Source: Amycolatopsis australiensis
GTDB lineage: Bacteria; Actinomycetota; Actinomycetes; Mycobacteriales; Pseudonocardiaceae
Direction: 5' to 3'
DNA: 64,000 bases
Assembly (NCBI RefSeq): GCF_900119165.1
Contig: NZ_FPJG01000006.1
Span: forward strand, 8,532,001 to 8,596,000
Both the position numbers and the translations under genes were made by a program. This document shows positions 34,570-41,971 of this stretch, piece by piece (the first letter of the stretch is position 1; every line of letters begins with the position of its first letter). The notes beneath the pieces are model-generated. The model saw only the letters and a program-made list of their open reading frames with translations, was not told the DNA's origin and made no database searches.

Positions 34570-35347
34570 GGGTGCTGATCACCTCACGCAGGTGCGCAGT
34601 GATTTCCTCGGTCAGCTCCTCGGCGTCGGCCAGCGGCACGTCCGTCCACTCGCGGACGACCCGGCCGGGCCGCGACGACAGCAGCACCACGCGCTGCCCG
34701 AGCCGCACGGCTTCGCGCACGTCGTGGGTCACGAACAGCACCGACGTGCCCGTGCTGCGGTAGACGCGCAGCAGCTCGCCCTGCAGGACGTCGCGGGTGA
34801 TGGCGTCGAGCGCGGCGAACGGCTCGTCCATCAGCAGCAGCGACTGCTCGGGGTCCCCGCCGACGCGCAGGGTCGCCGCCAGCGCCCTGGCCAGCGCGAC
34901 CCGCTGGCGCATGCCGCCGGACAGCTCGTGCGGCCGCTTGCCGCCCGCGCCGGTGAGCCGGACCAGCTCCAGCAGCTCGGCGGCCTTCTCGCGGCGCTCG
35001 GCGCGCCCGAAGCCGGCCAGCCGCAGCGGCAGCTCGACGTTGCGGGCGGCGGTCAGCCACGGCATCAGCGCGGCTTCCTGGAACATGACCGCCGGCCGCG
35101 ACGTGTTCAGCGTGATCTCACCCGCCGACGGCGCGTCCAGCCCCGCGACCAGGTTCAGCAGCGTGCTCTTGCCGCACCCGGAGGCGCCGAGCAGGCAGAC
35201 GAACTCGCCGGGCGCGACCGTGAGGTCGACGCCGTCGAGCGCGACGACCGCCCGGCCCGCCGGGCCGAACGTCTTGCGGACGCCGTCGAGCCGGACCGCG
35301 GTCGCGCCGGTGAAGCTGCTCCGGCCGGTCGGGAGGGTCGTGGTCAT
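34556..35347 (-). CDS. ABC transporter ATPase (SsuB/TauB type)
   Basis: 263-residue nucleotide-binding subunit. Walker A GASGCGKST, Q-loop FQEAALMPWL, signature LSGGMRQR, Walker B LLLMDEPFAALD, and switch His in VTHDVREA are all intact. It drives uptake through the permease at 33682. ATG 35347 begins 67 bases after the binding-protein stop. Family members carry sulfonates, taurine or nitrate; the present context does not separate these. Confidence 0.94.
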   Translation of the reverse strand: MTTTLPTGRSSFTGATAVRLDGVRKTFGPAGRAVVALDGVDLTVAPGEFVCLLGASGCGKSTLLNLVAGLDAPSAGEITLNTSRPAVMFQEAALMPWLTAARNVELPLRLAGFGRAERREKAAELLELVRLTGAGGKRPHELSGGMRQRVALARALAATLRVGGDPEQSLLLMDEPFAALDAITRDVLQGELLRVYRSTGTSVLFVTHDVREAVRLGQRVVLLSSRPGRVVREWTDVPLADAEELTEEITAHLREVISTHAAA

Positions 35348-35414
35348 CGCTGGCTGCCTCTCCGGATCACTCGCTTTGTTCGGGGGTTCCGGGTGGCGGA
35401 GCCCCGCCCCGGTT

Positions 35415-36473
35415 TCACTTGGTCAGTTCGGGAGCTTCGACGGCCGGCAGGTTCTTGGCCTTGAGCACTTCGTTCAGCGGGCCGAAGTCGGCGAAACCCT
35501 TGAGCGCCACCGCCGACTTCACCACCCCGGCGGTCACGGAGTCCTGCGCGAGCTGCGGGAACTCCTTCGCGACCGGGTCGGTGGCCAGTTCGATGCCGGA
35601 GAACGCGCGGTCGAGGACCGCCGCGCTGAGCGTACTGCCGGCCAGCTCCTTGAGGGCACCGTTGACCACGGTCTTCGCGTCCGCCGGGTTGGCCTTGGCC
35701 CAGTCGATCGCGGCCAGCTCGCCGCGCAGGACGGCCTTGACGGTGTCCGGGTGCTGCTGCAGGAACTCGCTGCGCACGATGACGACGGTGGTCGGGAACC
35801 GGCCGCCCGGCCACAGGGTCTTCTCGTCGACCAGGACCTTCGCGCCGGCGTCGAGCACCAGCCGCGACGACCACGGCTCGGGCAGCCAGCCGCCGTCGAG
35901 CTCGCCCTTCTTGAACGCGTCGAGCGTCTTGGAGTTGTCCAGGTTGGTGATCTTGACCTGGTCGGTCAGCTGCTTGCCGGCCAGGAACTTCTTGAGCGCG
36001 ACGTCCTGGGTGTTGGCCAGCTGCGGCGTCGCGATGGTCTTGCCCTTGAGCTGGTCGACGCCGGTGATGTCCGGCTTGACGACCAGCTGCGCGCCGCCCG
36101 AGACGGCGCCGGAGATCAGCTGGATGCTGCCCTTCGACTTCGTGAAGGCGTTGATCGCCGGGCCGGAGCCGATGAAGGCGATGTCGAGCGAGCCGCCGAG
36201 CAGCGCGTTGACCTCGTCGGGACCGGCGTTGAAGGTCTGGGTGGTGAGCTTGGTCGAGCCCAGCTCGGTTTTGAAGAAGTCCTTCTTGACGCCGATCAGC
36301 GCGGGCGCGTGCGTGACGTTCGGGAAGAACCCCAGCCGCACCTCCCCGGCGGTGCCCTGGTTCGCGGCAGGCGCGGCGCTGCTGTCCGCGCGGGAACAGC
36401 CCGCGAGCACGCCCACGACGGTCAGGGCGGCCAGCGCCGAGGCCAGGAAGCGGGTTCTGTGGTGGGTGCGCAC
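35415..36473 (-). CDS. sulfonate/nitrate-type ABC substrate-binding lipoprotein
   Basis: 352-residue periplasm-equivalent binding protein. Lipoprotein signal with lipobox VLAGC (Cys26 or close). Body: LGFFPNVTHAPALIGVKKDF, LDIAFIGSGPAINAF, and EPWSSRLVL, typical of SsuA/TauA/NrtA proteins. GTG 36473 follows GAAAGGCG; the longer frame to 36710 runs through the leader. First gene of the three-gene importer operon. The 290 bases upstream hold no gene on this strand. Ligand is probably an aliphatic sulfonate, by family. Confidence 0.92.
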   Translation of the reverse strand: MRTHHRTRFLASALAALTVVGVLAGCSRADSSAAPAANQGTAGEVRLGFFPNVTHAPALIGVKKDFFKTELGSTKLTTQTFNAGPDEVNALLGGSLDIAFIGSGPAINAFTKSKGSIQLISGAVSGGAQLVVKPDITGVDQLKGKTIATPQLANTQDVALKKFLAGKQLTDQVKITNLDNSKTLDAFKKGELDGGWLPEPWSSRLVLDAGAKVLVDEKTLWPGGRFPTTVVIVRSEFLQQHPDTVKAVLRGELAAIDWAKANPADAKTVVNGALKELAGSTLSAAVLDRAFSGIELATDPVAKEFPQLAQDSVTAGVVKSAVALKGFADFGPLNEVLKAKNLPAVEAPELTK

Positions 36474-36572
36474 GTCGGCGTCGCCTTTCGGGGTCGGTGT
36501 CGGGGCGAGGTTCGCACGGGCACCCACTGAGGCGCATAGCCATCCGCATCCCGGGAAATCCGGTGAGATTCC

Positions 36573-36764
36573 TTGACATCGGTGGCCGCTGCGCTTACAG
36601 GGGGCCTGTCCTCGCGTTCGGTGCCGCCAGAGCATGCTGGCTGACCCGCCCGGGCGCGAGGGTCCGTCCGAAGTTCCCGGTATGTGGACGGCGTCCCCGC
36701 GGCGCGGCAACCTTGCCCGTCACCCGAACGTGGTAAGGGTGACGACGACCCCGGGAGGGAAGAC
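36573..36764 (+). promoter_or_regulatory. possible promoter and structured leader of small membrane gene
   Basis: TTGACA (36573) and TTACAG spaced by 16 bases could be a promoter reading right. The transcript would then carry about 155 bases of leader with CCTCGCG (36610) pairing with CGCGAGG (36655) around GCCAG / CTGGC. I see no match to a riboswitch class that I can defend. On the other strand the same DNA is upstream of the binding-protein gene. Confidence 0.25.
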
Positions 36765-37157
36765 ATGACGAGCACCGCATCTCGAGGCGGCCAGGGGGCC
36801 GCCGGCGTCCGCGTGGCGCTGGTCGTGCTGTTCATCGGGCTGGGCCAGGCGTCCTTCGAGTGGCTCAGGTCACTCGGGATGGACACGGTGACGAGCGTGG
36901 TGGTGTGGGCGATCCCGGTCGTGACGGCGGCGGCGGTCACGCTCGTGCTCTGGCTGGCGTCCGAACGGGCGTTCACCCTGCGGAACTGGCTGCCGGTGGC
37001 GGTGTGCATCCCGGTCTACCTGGCCGGGGCGTTCGGGCTGGCCACCGGCACGGCGAGCCTGGTGGCGTCGATCGTGACCGGCGCCGGGTTCGGCATCGCG
37101 GTGGTCGCGGTCGCCGGCCTGCTGCGCGCGCGGCGCCGGGAGCCCGCCCGCCGCTGA
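36765..37157 (+). CDS. small four-helix membrane protein, unknown function
   Basis: 130-residue protein not recognised by me. Four hydrophobic segments: about 15-35, 45-66, 76-94 and 98-120, with a basic C-terminus (LRARRREPARR) that should face the cytoplasm. ATG 36765 has GGGAGGG seven bases upstream. It stands alone between the divergent importer operon and the convergent QueA-like gene, three bases from the latter's stop. Amino-acid composition (Ala/Val/Gly) fits a helical membrane protein; no conserved charged residue suggests a transporter. Confidence 0.7.
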   Translation: MTSTASRGGQGAAGVRVALVVLFIGLGQASFEWLRSLGMDTVTSVVVWAIPVVTAAAVTLVLWLASERAFTLRNWLPVAVCIPVYLAGAFGLATGTASLVASIVTGAGFGIAVVAVAGLLRARRREPARR

Positions 37158-37160
37158 CGT

Positions 37161-38168
37161 TCAGCGGCGCAGGAGCAGGGACACGTCGCCGAACTCGTGC
37201 CACAGGTAGCGGCGCTGCACCGCCGCGTCGTAGGCGCGCTGGACCAGCTCGCGGCCCGCGACCGCCTCGAGCAGCAGCAGGTGGGACGCGTCGGGCGCGT
37301 GCAGGCCCGTGACGATCCCGTCCACCACGGCCGCCGGGCGGTCCGGGCCCAGCACCAGGTCCGTCCAGCCCTCGGCCGCGCGGACCTCGCCGTCCGCGAC
37401 CGCCGACTCCAGCGCGCGGGCCGCCGTCGTGCCCACCGCGATCACCCGGCCGCCGCGGGAGCGGACCCACGAGACCAGCGCCGCCGTCGCCGCCGGGACG
37501 CGGAAGCGCTCCGCCTGGGGCGGCTCGCCCGCTTCCGGGGACGACACGCCGGTGTGCAGCAGCAGCGGCGCGAACAGCACACCGTCGGTGACCAGCCGCG
37601 TCACCAGTGCCGTGGTGAACGGCCGGGCCGCCGACGGCATCTCCGCGCTGCCGGGCTCGCGGGCGAACACCGTCTGGTAATCCGACAGCGGCCACGCACG
37701 CGGGACGTACCCGTAGCGGATCGGCCGGCCGGCCGCGGCCAGCAGGCCCGGGACCGGAACCGACACCTGCGCCCGCCACAGCCGCGCCGCCCCGGGGGCT
37801 ACCGGGGCCAGCAGCGTCAGCGACGCGCCCGCCGGCAGTTCCACGCGCTCCCCCGGACGGCCGTCGAGCAGCGGGCCGCCCGGTCCGCGCAGCTCGACGA
37901 CCCAGGTGCCGTCGTCGAGCGCCGTGGCGAAGTGGACGGCGACCGGACGACCGGCCCGGACCGCGTCGACGGCCGCGGGCAGCGTCCCGGAAGTGTTGAC
38001 GACCAGCAGGTCCCCGGCACGCAGATGGTCGCCGAGCGACGCGAACACCGTGTGGTGGACGCCGGACGGCGCAGCGACCAGCAGGCGGACCTCGTCCCGC
38101 GCCAGGCCGCGTGCTTCCGGCGGCGCCGACGCGGACAGCTCGTCCGGCAGCTCGAAACGGACGCTCAC
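37161..38168 (-). CDS. QueA-like SAM:ribosyltransferase-isomerase, diverged active site
   Basis: 335-residue homologue of QueA, which moves a ribosyl unit from SAM to 7-aminomethyl-deazaguanine in tRNA. Shared features: FELPDEL start, GDLLVVN, YQTVFAREPGSAEMPS, VIAVGTTAARALES and VVDGIVTGLHAPDASHLLLLEAVAG. But the E. coli motifs VFNNTRVIPARL, AAPTAGLHF and LHVGAGTFQPV are altered here (NTSGTLPA, EMPSAARPF, LHTGVSSPEA), so the same chemistry is doubtful. GTG 38168 overlaps the SDR stop (GTGA). It is last in an operon after an NCS1-type permease and an SDR. No tgt or queG is nearby. Confidence 0.82.
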   Translation of the reverse strand: MSVRFELPDELSASAPPEARGLARDEVRLLVAAPSGVHHTVFASLGDHLRAGDLLVVNTSGTLPAAVDAVRAGRPVAVHFATALDDGTWVVELRGPGGPLLDGRPGERVELPAGASLTLLAPVAPGAARLWRAQVSVPVPGLLAAAGRPIRYGYVPRAWPLSDYQTVFAREPGSAEMPSAARPFTTALVTRLVTDGVLFAPLLLHTGVSSPEAGEPPQAERFRVPAATAALVSWVRSRGGRVIAVGTTAARALESAVADGEVRAAEGWTDLVLGPDRPAAVVDGIVTGLHAPDASHLLLLEAVAGRELVQRAYDAAVQRRYLWHEFGDVSLLLRR

Positions 38169-38836
38169 GCGGCCACCAAGAGGTCGGCGGCGCGGTAGCG
38201 GCCGCTGGCCGGCCGTTCGCCGAGCAGCCGCAGGAACGCCGGGACGGCCGTCTCCGGCAGCGGCCGGTCGGAGATGTCCTCGCCCGGGAACGCGCGCTGG
38301 TGCATCGCGGTGCGCAGGTCACCCGGGTCGACCGCGTACACGGCCAGGTCCGGGTTCTCCACCGCGAGCACGGCGGTGACGTGGTCGAGCGCGGCCTTCG
38401 CCGAGCCGTAGCCGCCCCAGCCTTCGTACGCTTCGACGGCCGCGTCCGAGCTGACGTTGATCACCGTTCCCCGCGCCGCGGTCAACGCGGGCAGCAGCAG
38501 CTGGGTCAGCGCGAGCGGCGCGAAGACGTTCGTCCGGTAGACGTTCTCCAGTTCCGCCAACGGATACCCGCCCAGTGGTGGCAGCGGGCTGGCGCCCAGC
38601 GAGCTGGCGTTGTTGACGAGCAGGTCGAGTCCCGGACAGGCGCCGGCCAGGGCAGCGCGGTGGGCCGGGTCGGTGACGTCGCCGGGCACGGCGGTGAAGC
38701 CGACCTCCCGGGCCGCCGCCGTCAGCGCGGCTTCGTCGCGGCCGTCGCCGACGACCGTCCACTTGCGACTCACGAGTGCGGCGGCCAGGGCGCGGCCCAG
38801 GCCCGCGGACGCACCGGTGACGAGTGCGGTTGGCAT
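38165..38836 (-). CDS. short-chain dehydrogenase/reductase
   Basis: 223-residue SDR oxidoreductase. Cofactor loop TGASAGLGRALAAAL near 7-21, NNASSLG (structural), and the catalytic Ser-x-Tyr-x3-Lys set as NVSSDA then YGSAKAALDHV. The Arg in VVGDGRDEAA suggests NADP(H) preference. ATG 38836 follows GGAGGAACC. It ends by overlapping the QueA-like start and lies 44 bases after the NCS1 permease stop, so the three are probably one operon. Substrate unknown; the context suggests a nucleobase- or nucleoside-like molecule. Confidence 0.9.
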   Translation of the reverse strand: MPTALVTGASAGLGRALAAALVSRKWTVVGDGRDEAALTAAAREVGFTAVPGDVTDPAHRAALAGACPGLDLLVNNASSLGASPLPPLGGYPLAELENVYRTNVFAPLALTQLLLPALTAARGTVINVSSDAAVEAYEGWGGYGSAKAALDHVTAVLAVENPDLAVYAVDPGDLRTAMHQRAFPGEDISDRPLPETAVPAFLRLLGERPASGRYRAADLLVAA

Positions 38837-38880
38837 GGTTCCTCCTTCGAGGGGTACCACACCATCCTGAAACCTCTACA

Positions 38881-40248
38881 TTACTTCAGGTCAACGGCGG
38901 CCCGGCCGCGCAGCGCGAAATACGCTGCCAGCGAAACGACGAGCCCGACGTAGTACGCCAGATCCGCGCCGTGCAGGGCCGCCGCGACCGGTCCCGTGTA
39001 GAGGGACGTGTTCATGAACGGCACCGCCGCCGCGAAGCCGGCGACGAACGCCACGAGCGCCGCCCACGGCCGCGTGGACGTCGAAGCCAGGACGTCCACG
39101 CGCCGCCCGCCGCGGGTCCGCGCGAGCCAGTCCGGGACGACGACGCCGAGGAACGGCGGGATCCAGTAGCTGACGAACAGCAGCACGTTCTCGAACTTCG
39201 CCGAGAGGTCGCCGCTGTGCATCCAGAGGATCAGCGCGAAAGCGAGCACCGTGACGACCACCGCGGACACCGGGCGCCGCAGCCGCACGCCGACGGTCTG
39301 CAGGGCCAGCGAGCCGCTGTAGTCGTTCATCGCGTTCGACGACACCGCCGCGAGCGCGATCACCGCCAGCGCCAACGCGCCCAGGAAGCCACCGCCGAGC
39401 AGGTGCGCGACCCCGGTCGCCGTCTGGTCGCCCAGCGACGACCCCAGCGCCAGGCCGAGACCTTCGCCGATCGCGTACGACGCCGTGAGGCCGAGCAGCG
39501 TCGCCCAGAAGACCGCGCGTGACGACGTCTCGACCGGCAGGTAGCGGCTGAAGTCCGAAGCGTAGGGCGCCCAGGAGATCGCCAGCGACAACGTGATCGT
39601 CGTGAACAGCACGACCCCGCCCGCCAGATCGGCGCCCGAGCCCGTGTCGGCCGTGGCGATCGGGTGGCCGGACAGGACTTTCACGGCGAGCGCCGCGAAC
39701 GCCAGCACCAGCAGCACGCTCATCACCGTCTGGACGCGGTGGATCAGCGCGTAGCCGAAGACGCCGAGGGTGCACTGCAGGACCAGCACGATCAGCACCG
39801 CCGCCCAGAACGGCAGCCCGGTCAGCTCGGCGAGGGCCTCGCCGCCGAACAGGCCGACCAGCGCGTCCCAGGCGATCGAGCCGAGCCACTGGACCAGCCC
39901 CGGCAGCACGACCCCGCCGCCGAACGGCAGCCGGGCGAGCGGCAGCTGGCCGGTGCCGGTGCGCGGCCCCCAGGTCGACAGGTAAGCCACCGGCAGCGAT
40001 CCGAGCACCGTGCCGGCGAGCATCGCCACCAGTCCCGTCCAGAACCCGAGGCCGAGCGACGCGGCCAGCGTGCCGGTGAACACCGCCGTCATCGTCAGGT
40101 TCGGCGCGAACCACACGCTGAACAGCCGCCACGGCCGCCCGAACCGGTTGCCCGCGGGGACCGGCGTGATGCCGTGGGTCTCGATCGCCAGGTCACGGCC
40201 GCCGGCGGGCATCCGCCCGCCGAAGACCTCCGCGCCCAGTCCGTTCAT
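38881..40248 (-). CDS. NCS1-family nucleobase permease (cytosine/purine type)
   Basis: 455-residue integral membrane transporter with about 12 helices, of the CodB/purine-cytosine permease family. Family motifs include GNRFGRPWRLFSVWFAPNLT near the N-terminus, ISWAPYASDFSRYLP near 225, and SSNAMNDYSGSLALQTVG near 310. These carriers import nucleobases, hydantoins or related heterocycles with H+ or Na+. ATG 40248 has GGAGGCAGC upstream. It heads the operon with the SDR and QueA-like genes and diverges from the histidine kinase gene. Confidence 0.9.
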   Translation of the reverse strand: MNGLGAEVFGGRMPAGGRDLAIETHGITPVPAGNRFGRPWRLFSVWFAPNLTMTAVFTGTLAASLGLGFWTGLVAMLAGTVLGSLPVAYLSTWGPRTGTGQLPLARLPFGGGVVLPGLVQWLGSIAWDALVGLFGGEALAELTGLPFWAAVLIVLVLQCTLGVFGYALIHRVQTVMSVLLVLAFAALAVKVLSGHPIATADTGSGADLAGGVVLFTTITLSLAISWAPYASDFSRYLPVETSSRAVFWATLLGLTASYAIGEGLGLALGSSLGDQTATGVAHLLGGGFLGALALAVIALAAVSSNAMNDYSGSLALQTVGVRLRRPVSAVVVTVLAFALILWMHSGDLSAKFENVLLFVSYWIPPFLGVVVPDWLARTRGGRRVDVLASTSTRPWAALVAFVAGFAAAVPFMNTSLYTGPVAAALHGADLAYYVGLVVSLAAYFALRGRAAVDLK

Positions 40249-40378
40249 GTGCTGCCTCCTCGCCGATCACCCTAAAGCGCGCCCGCGTGGTGTAACGCGA
40301 CGGCCCGAACGGGCGAATCACGGTTAGCCGTTGCCGGACCGCTTCACACACCCGCCAGAATTGCCCGGGGGAGGTCGC

Positions 40379-41923
40379 GTGCTGCAGCATGCGCGGACGC
40401 TCGCGACGACCGGTCTGCTGGCCGCGGGGTTCGCGCTCGGCGTCACGGCGCTGACGCTGAAGGCCGCCGACGGCGGGCACCCGGCGCTCGACATCGCCCT
40501 CAGCACCACCACCGGGTTCCTGTTCCTGCTCGCCGGGGCGGTGGCGCACGTCCGGCGGCCCGCCAACCCGATCGGCGTGCTCATCGCGCTCGCCGGTGTC
40601 GCGCTGTTCCTGGAGGACCTGCAGTTCACGCGGAACCCGGTGCTGTACACGATCGCCGTGCCGCTGCGCGCCGCGTCCAGCCCGGTGATCGCGCACCTCG
40701 TGCTCGCCTTCCCGCACGGCAGGCTGCGCTCGCGGTGGGAACGGCTGCTGGTCGCCGCGGCCTACCTGGTGGTGCTCGGCTCGGGCGGCGTCGGGCTGCT
40801 GGTCAACGCCGACCCGCGGGACCTGCTGGCCGTCTCCTCCGGCACGGCCGCCGCCGCGGTCGCCGACCGCGTGCTGGACCTGGCCGCGACGGCGATCAGC
40901 GCCGGCGTGGTCGTCGCGCTGCTCTACCGGTGGCTGTCCGGGCGGCTGCCGCAGCGGCGGCTGCTGTCGCCGGTGATCGTCATCGCGCTGTCCGGCGCGC
41001 TCGCCTCGGGCGCGGGCACGGCACTCGGCGCGGGCCACCCGCTGTCGGCGCCGTTGCTGCAGGCCTACCGGATCCTGTTCTGCCTGTGGCCGCTGGCGTT
41101 CCTGGTCGGCGTGCTGCGGGCCCGGGTGGGCAACGCCGAGATGATCCGGCTGCTGCTGGAGCGCGACGGCACCGGCCTGGCCGCGCTGGTGCAGGACGAC
41201 GAGGTGTGGAAGGACAGCCGCTCGATCGACGCGCTGAACGCGGCGGCCGGGCTGGTGCTCGACAACCAGCGGCTCACCGCGGAGCTGGAGCAGCGGCTCG
41301 CCGAGGTGCGCGCGTCGCGGGCGCGGCTGGTCGCGGCGGGCGACGAGGAGCGCCGCCGCATCGAGCGCGACCTGCACGACGGCGCCCAGCAGCGGCTGGT
41401 CAGCGTGGTGCTGCTGCTGCGGATGGCCGGCCGCCGCCACGGCGCCGAGCTGCCGCCGGAGGTCCGGGCCCTGCTGGCCGGCACGGTCGAGGAGCTGCAG
41501 ACCGCGATCACCGAGCTGCGTGAGCTGGCCCGCGGCATCCGCCCGGCGATCCTCACCGAGGCCGGCCTGGTCCCGGCGGTCCGGTCGCTGGCCGACCGCA
41601 TCCCGATGGAGGTGGCGCTGTCGGTCGGCACGGTGCCCCGGCTCGACGCGGCGGTCGAGGCCACGGCGTACTTCGTGACGTCCGAGGCGCTGACGAACGC
41701 CCTGAAGCACGCGCAGACCGACCGGGCCGACGTGCGGATCGCGGTCGACGGCGCGCGGCTGCGGGTGGAGGTGACCGACCGGGGCGCCGGCGGGGCGTCC
41801 GTCGAGGGCGGGTCGGGACTGGCGGGGCTGCGCGACCGCGTCCAGGCCCTCGGTGGGGAGCTGGACGTGACGAGCGGCCCCGGCGGGACCACGGTCCGCG
41901 CGGTCATCCCCCTCGGCAGCTGA
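40379..41923 (+). CDS. NarL-type sensor histidine kinase (orphan)
   Basis: 514 aa. Several N-terminal transmembrane helices (roughly 10-250) form the sensor. The HisKA_3 dimerisation motif is RIERDLHDGAQQRLVSVVLL with phospho-His near 332; the ATP-binding domain has TNALKHAQTDRADVRI and GGSGLAGLRDRVQALGG. GTG 40379 lies five bases after GGGGGAGG. No response regulator is adjacent: the next gene converges. The stop codon forms part of the terminator stem. Confidence 0.9.
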   Translation: MLQHARTLATTGLLAAGFALGVTALTLKAADGGHPALDIALSTTTGFLFLLAGAVAHVRRPANPIGVLIALAGVALFLEDLQFTRNPVLYTIAVPLRAASSPVIAHLVLAFPHGRLRSRWERLLVAAAYLVVLGSGGVGLLVNADPRDLLAVSSGTAAAAVADRVLDLAATAISAGVVVALLYRWLSGRLPQRRLLSPVIVIALSGALASGAGTALGAGHPLSAPLLQAYRILFCLWPLAFLVGVLRARVGNAEMIRLLLERDGTGLAALVQDDEVWKDSRSIDALNAAAGLVLDNQRLTAELEQRLAEVRASRARLVAAGDEERRRIERDLHDGAQQRLVSVVLLLRMAGRRHGAELPPEVRALLAGTVEELQTAITELRELARGIRPAILTEAGLVPAVRSLADRIPMEVALSVGTVPRLDAAVEATAYFVTSEALTNALKHAQTDRADVRIAVDGARLRVEVTDRGAGGASVEGGSGLAGLRDRVQALGGELDVTSGPGGTTVRAVIPLGS

Positions 41924-41958
41924 ACGGCCCCCTCGCCGGGTGGCGAGGGGGCCGTTCA
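41921..41958. terminator. bidirectional hairpin terminator
   Basis: 17-bp perfect stem (ACGGCCCCCTCGCC core paired with GGCGAGGGGGCCGT, extended by TGA/TCA), loop GGGT. It includes the kinase stop codon and serves the convergent peptidase gene too. Confidence 0.85.
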
Positions 41959-41971
41959 GTGCGTGAAACGG

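Noticed and set aside
36573..36764. SAM-IV riboswitch
   Set aside because: CGGCAACC and GGGTGACGAC occur in order, but the conserved CAGC/GCTG helix and AAGCCCC segment are missing. Listed only as a structured leader for testing.
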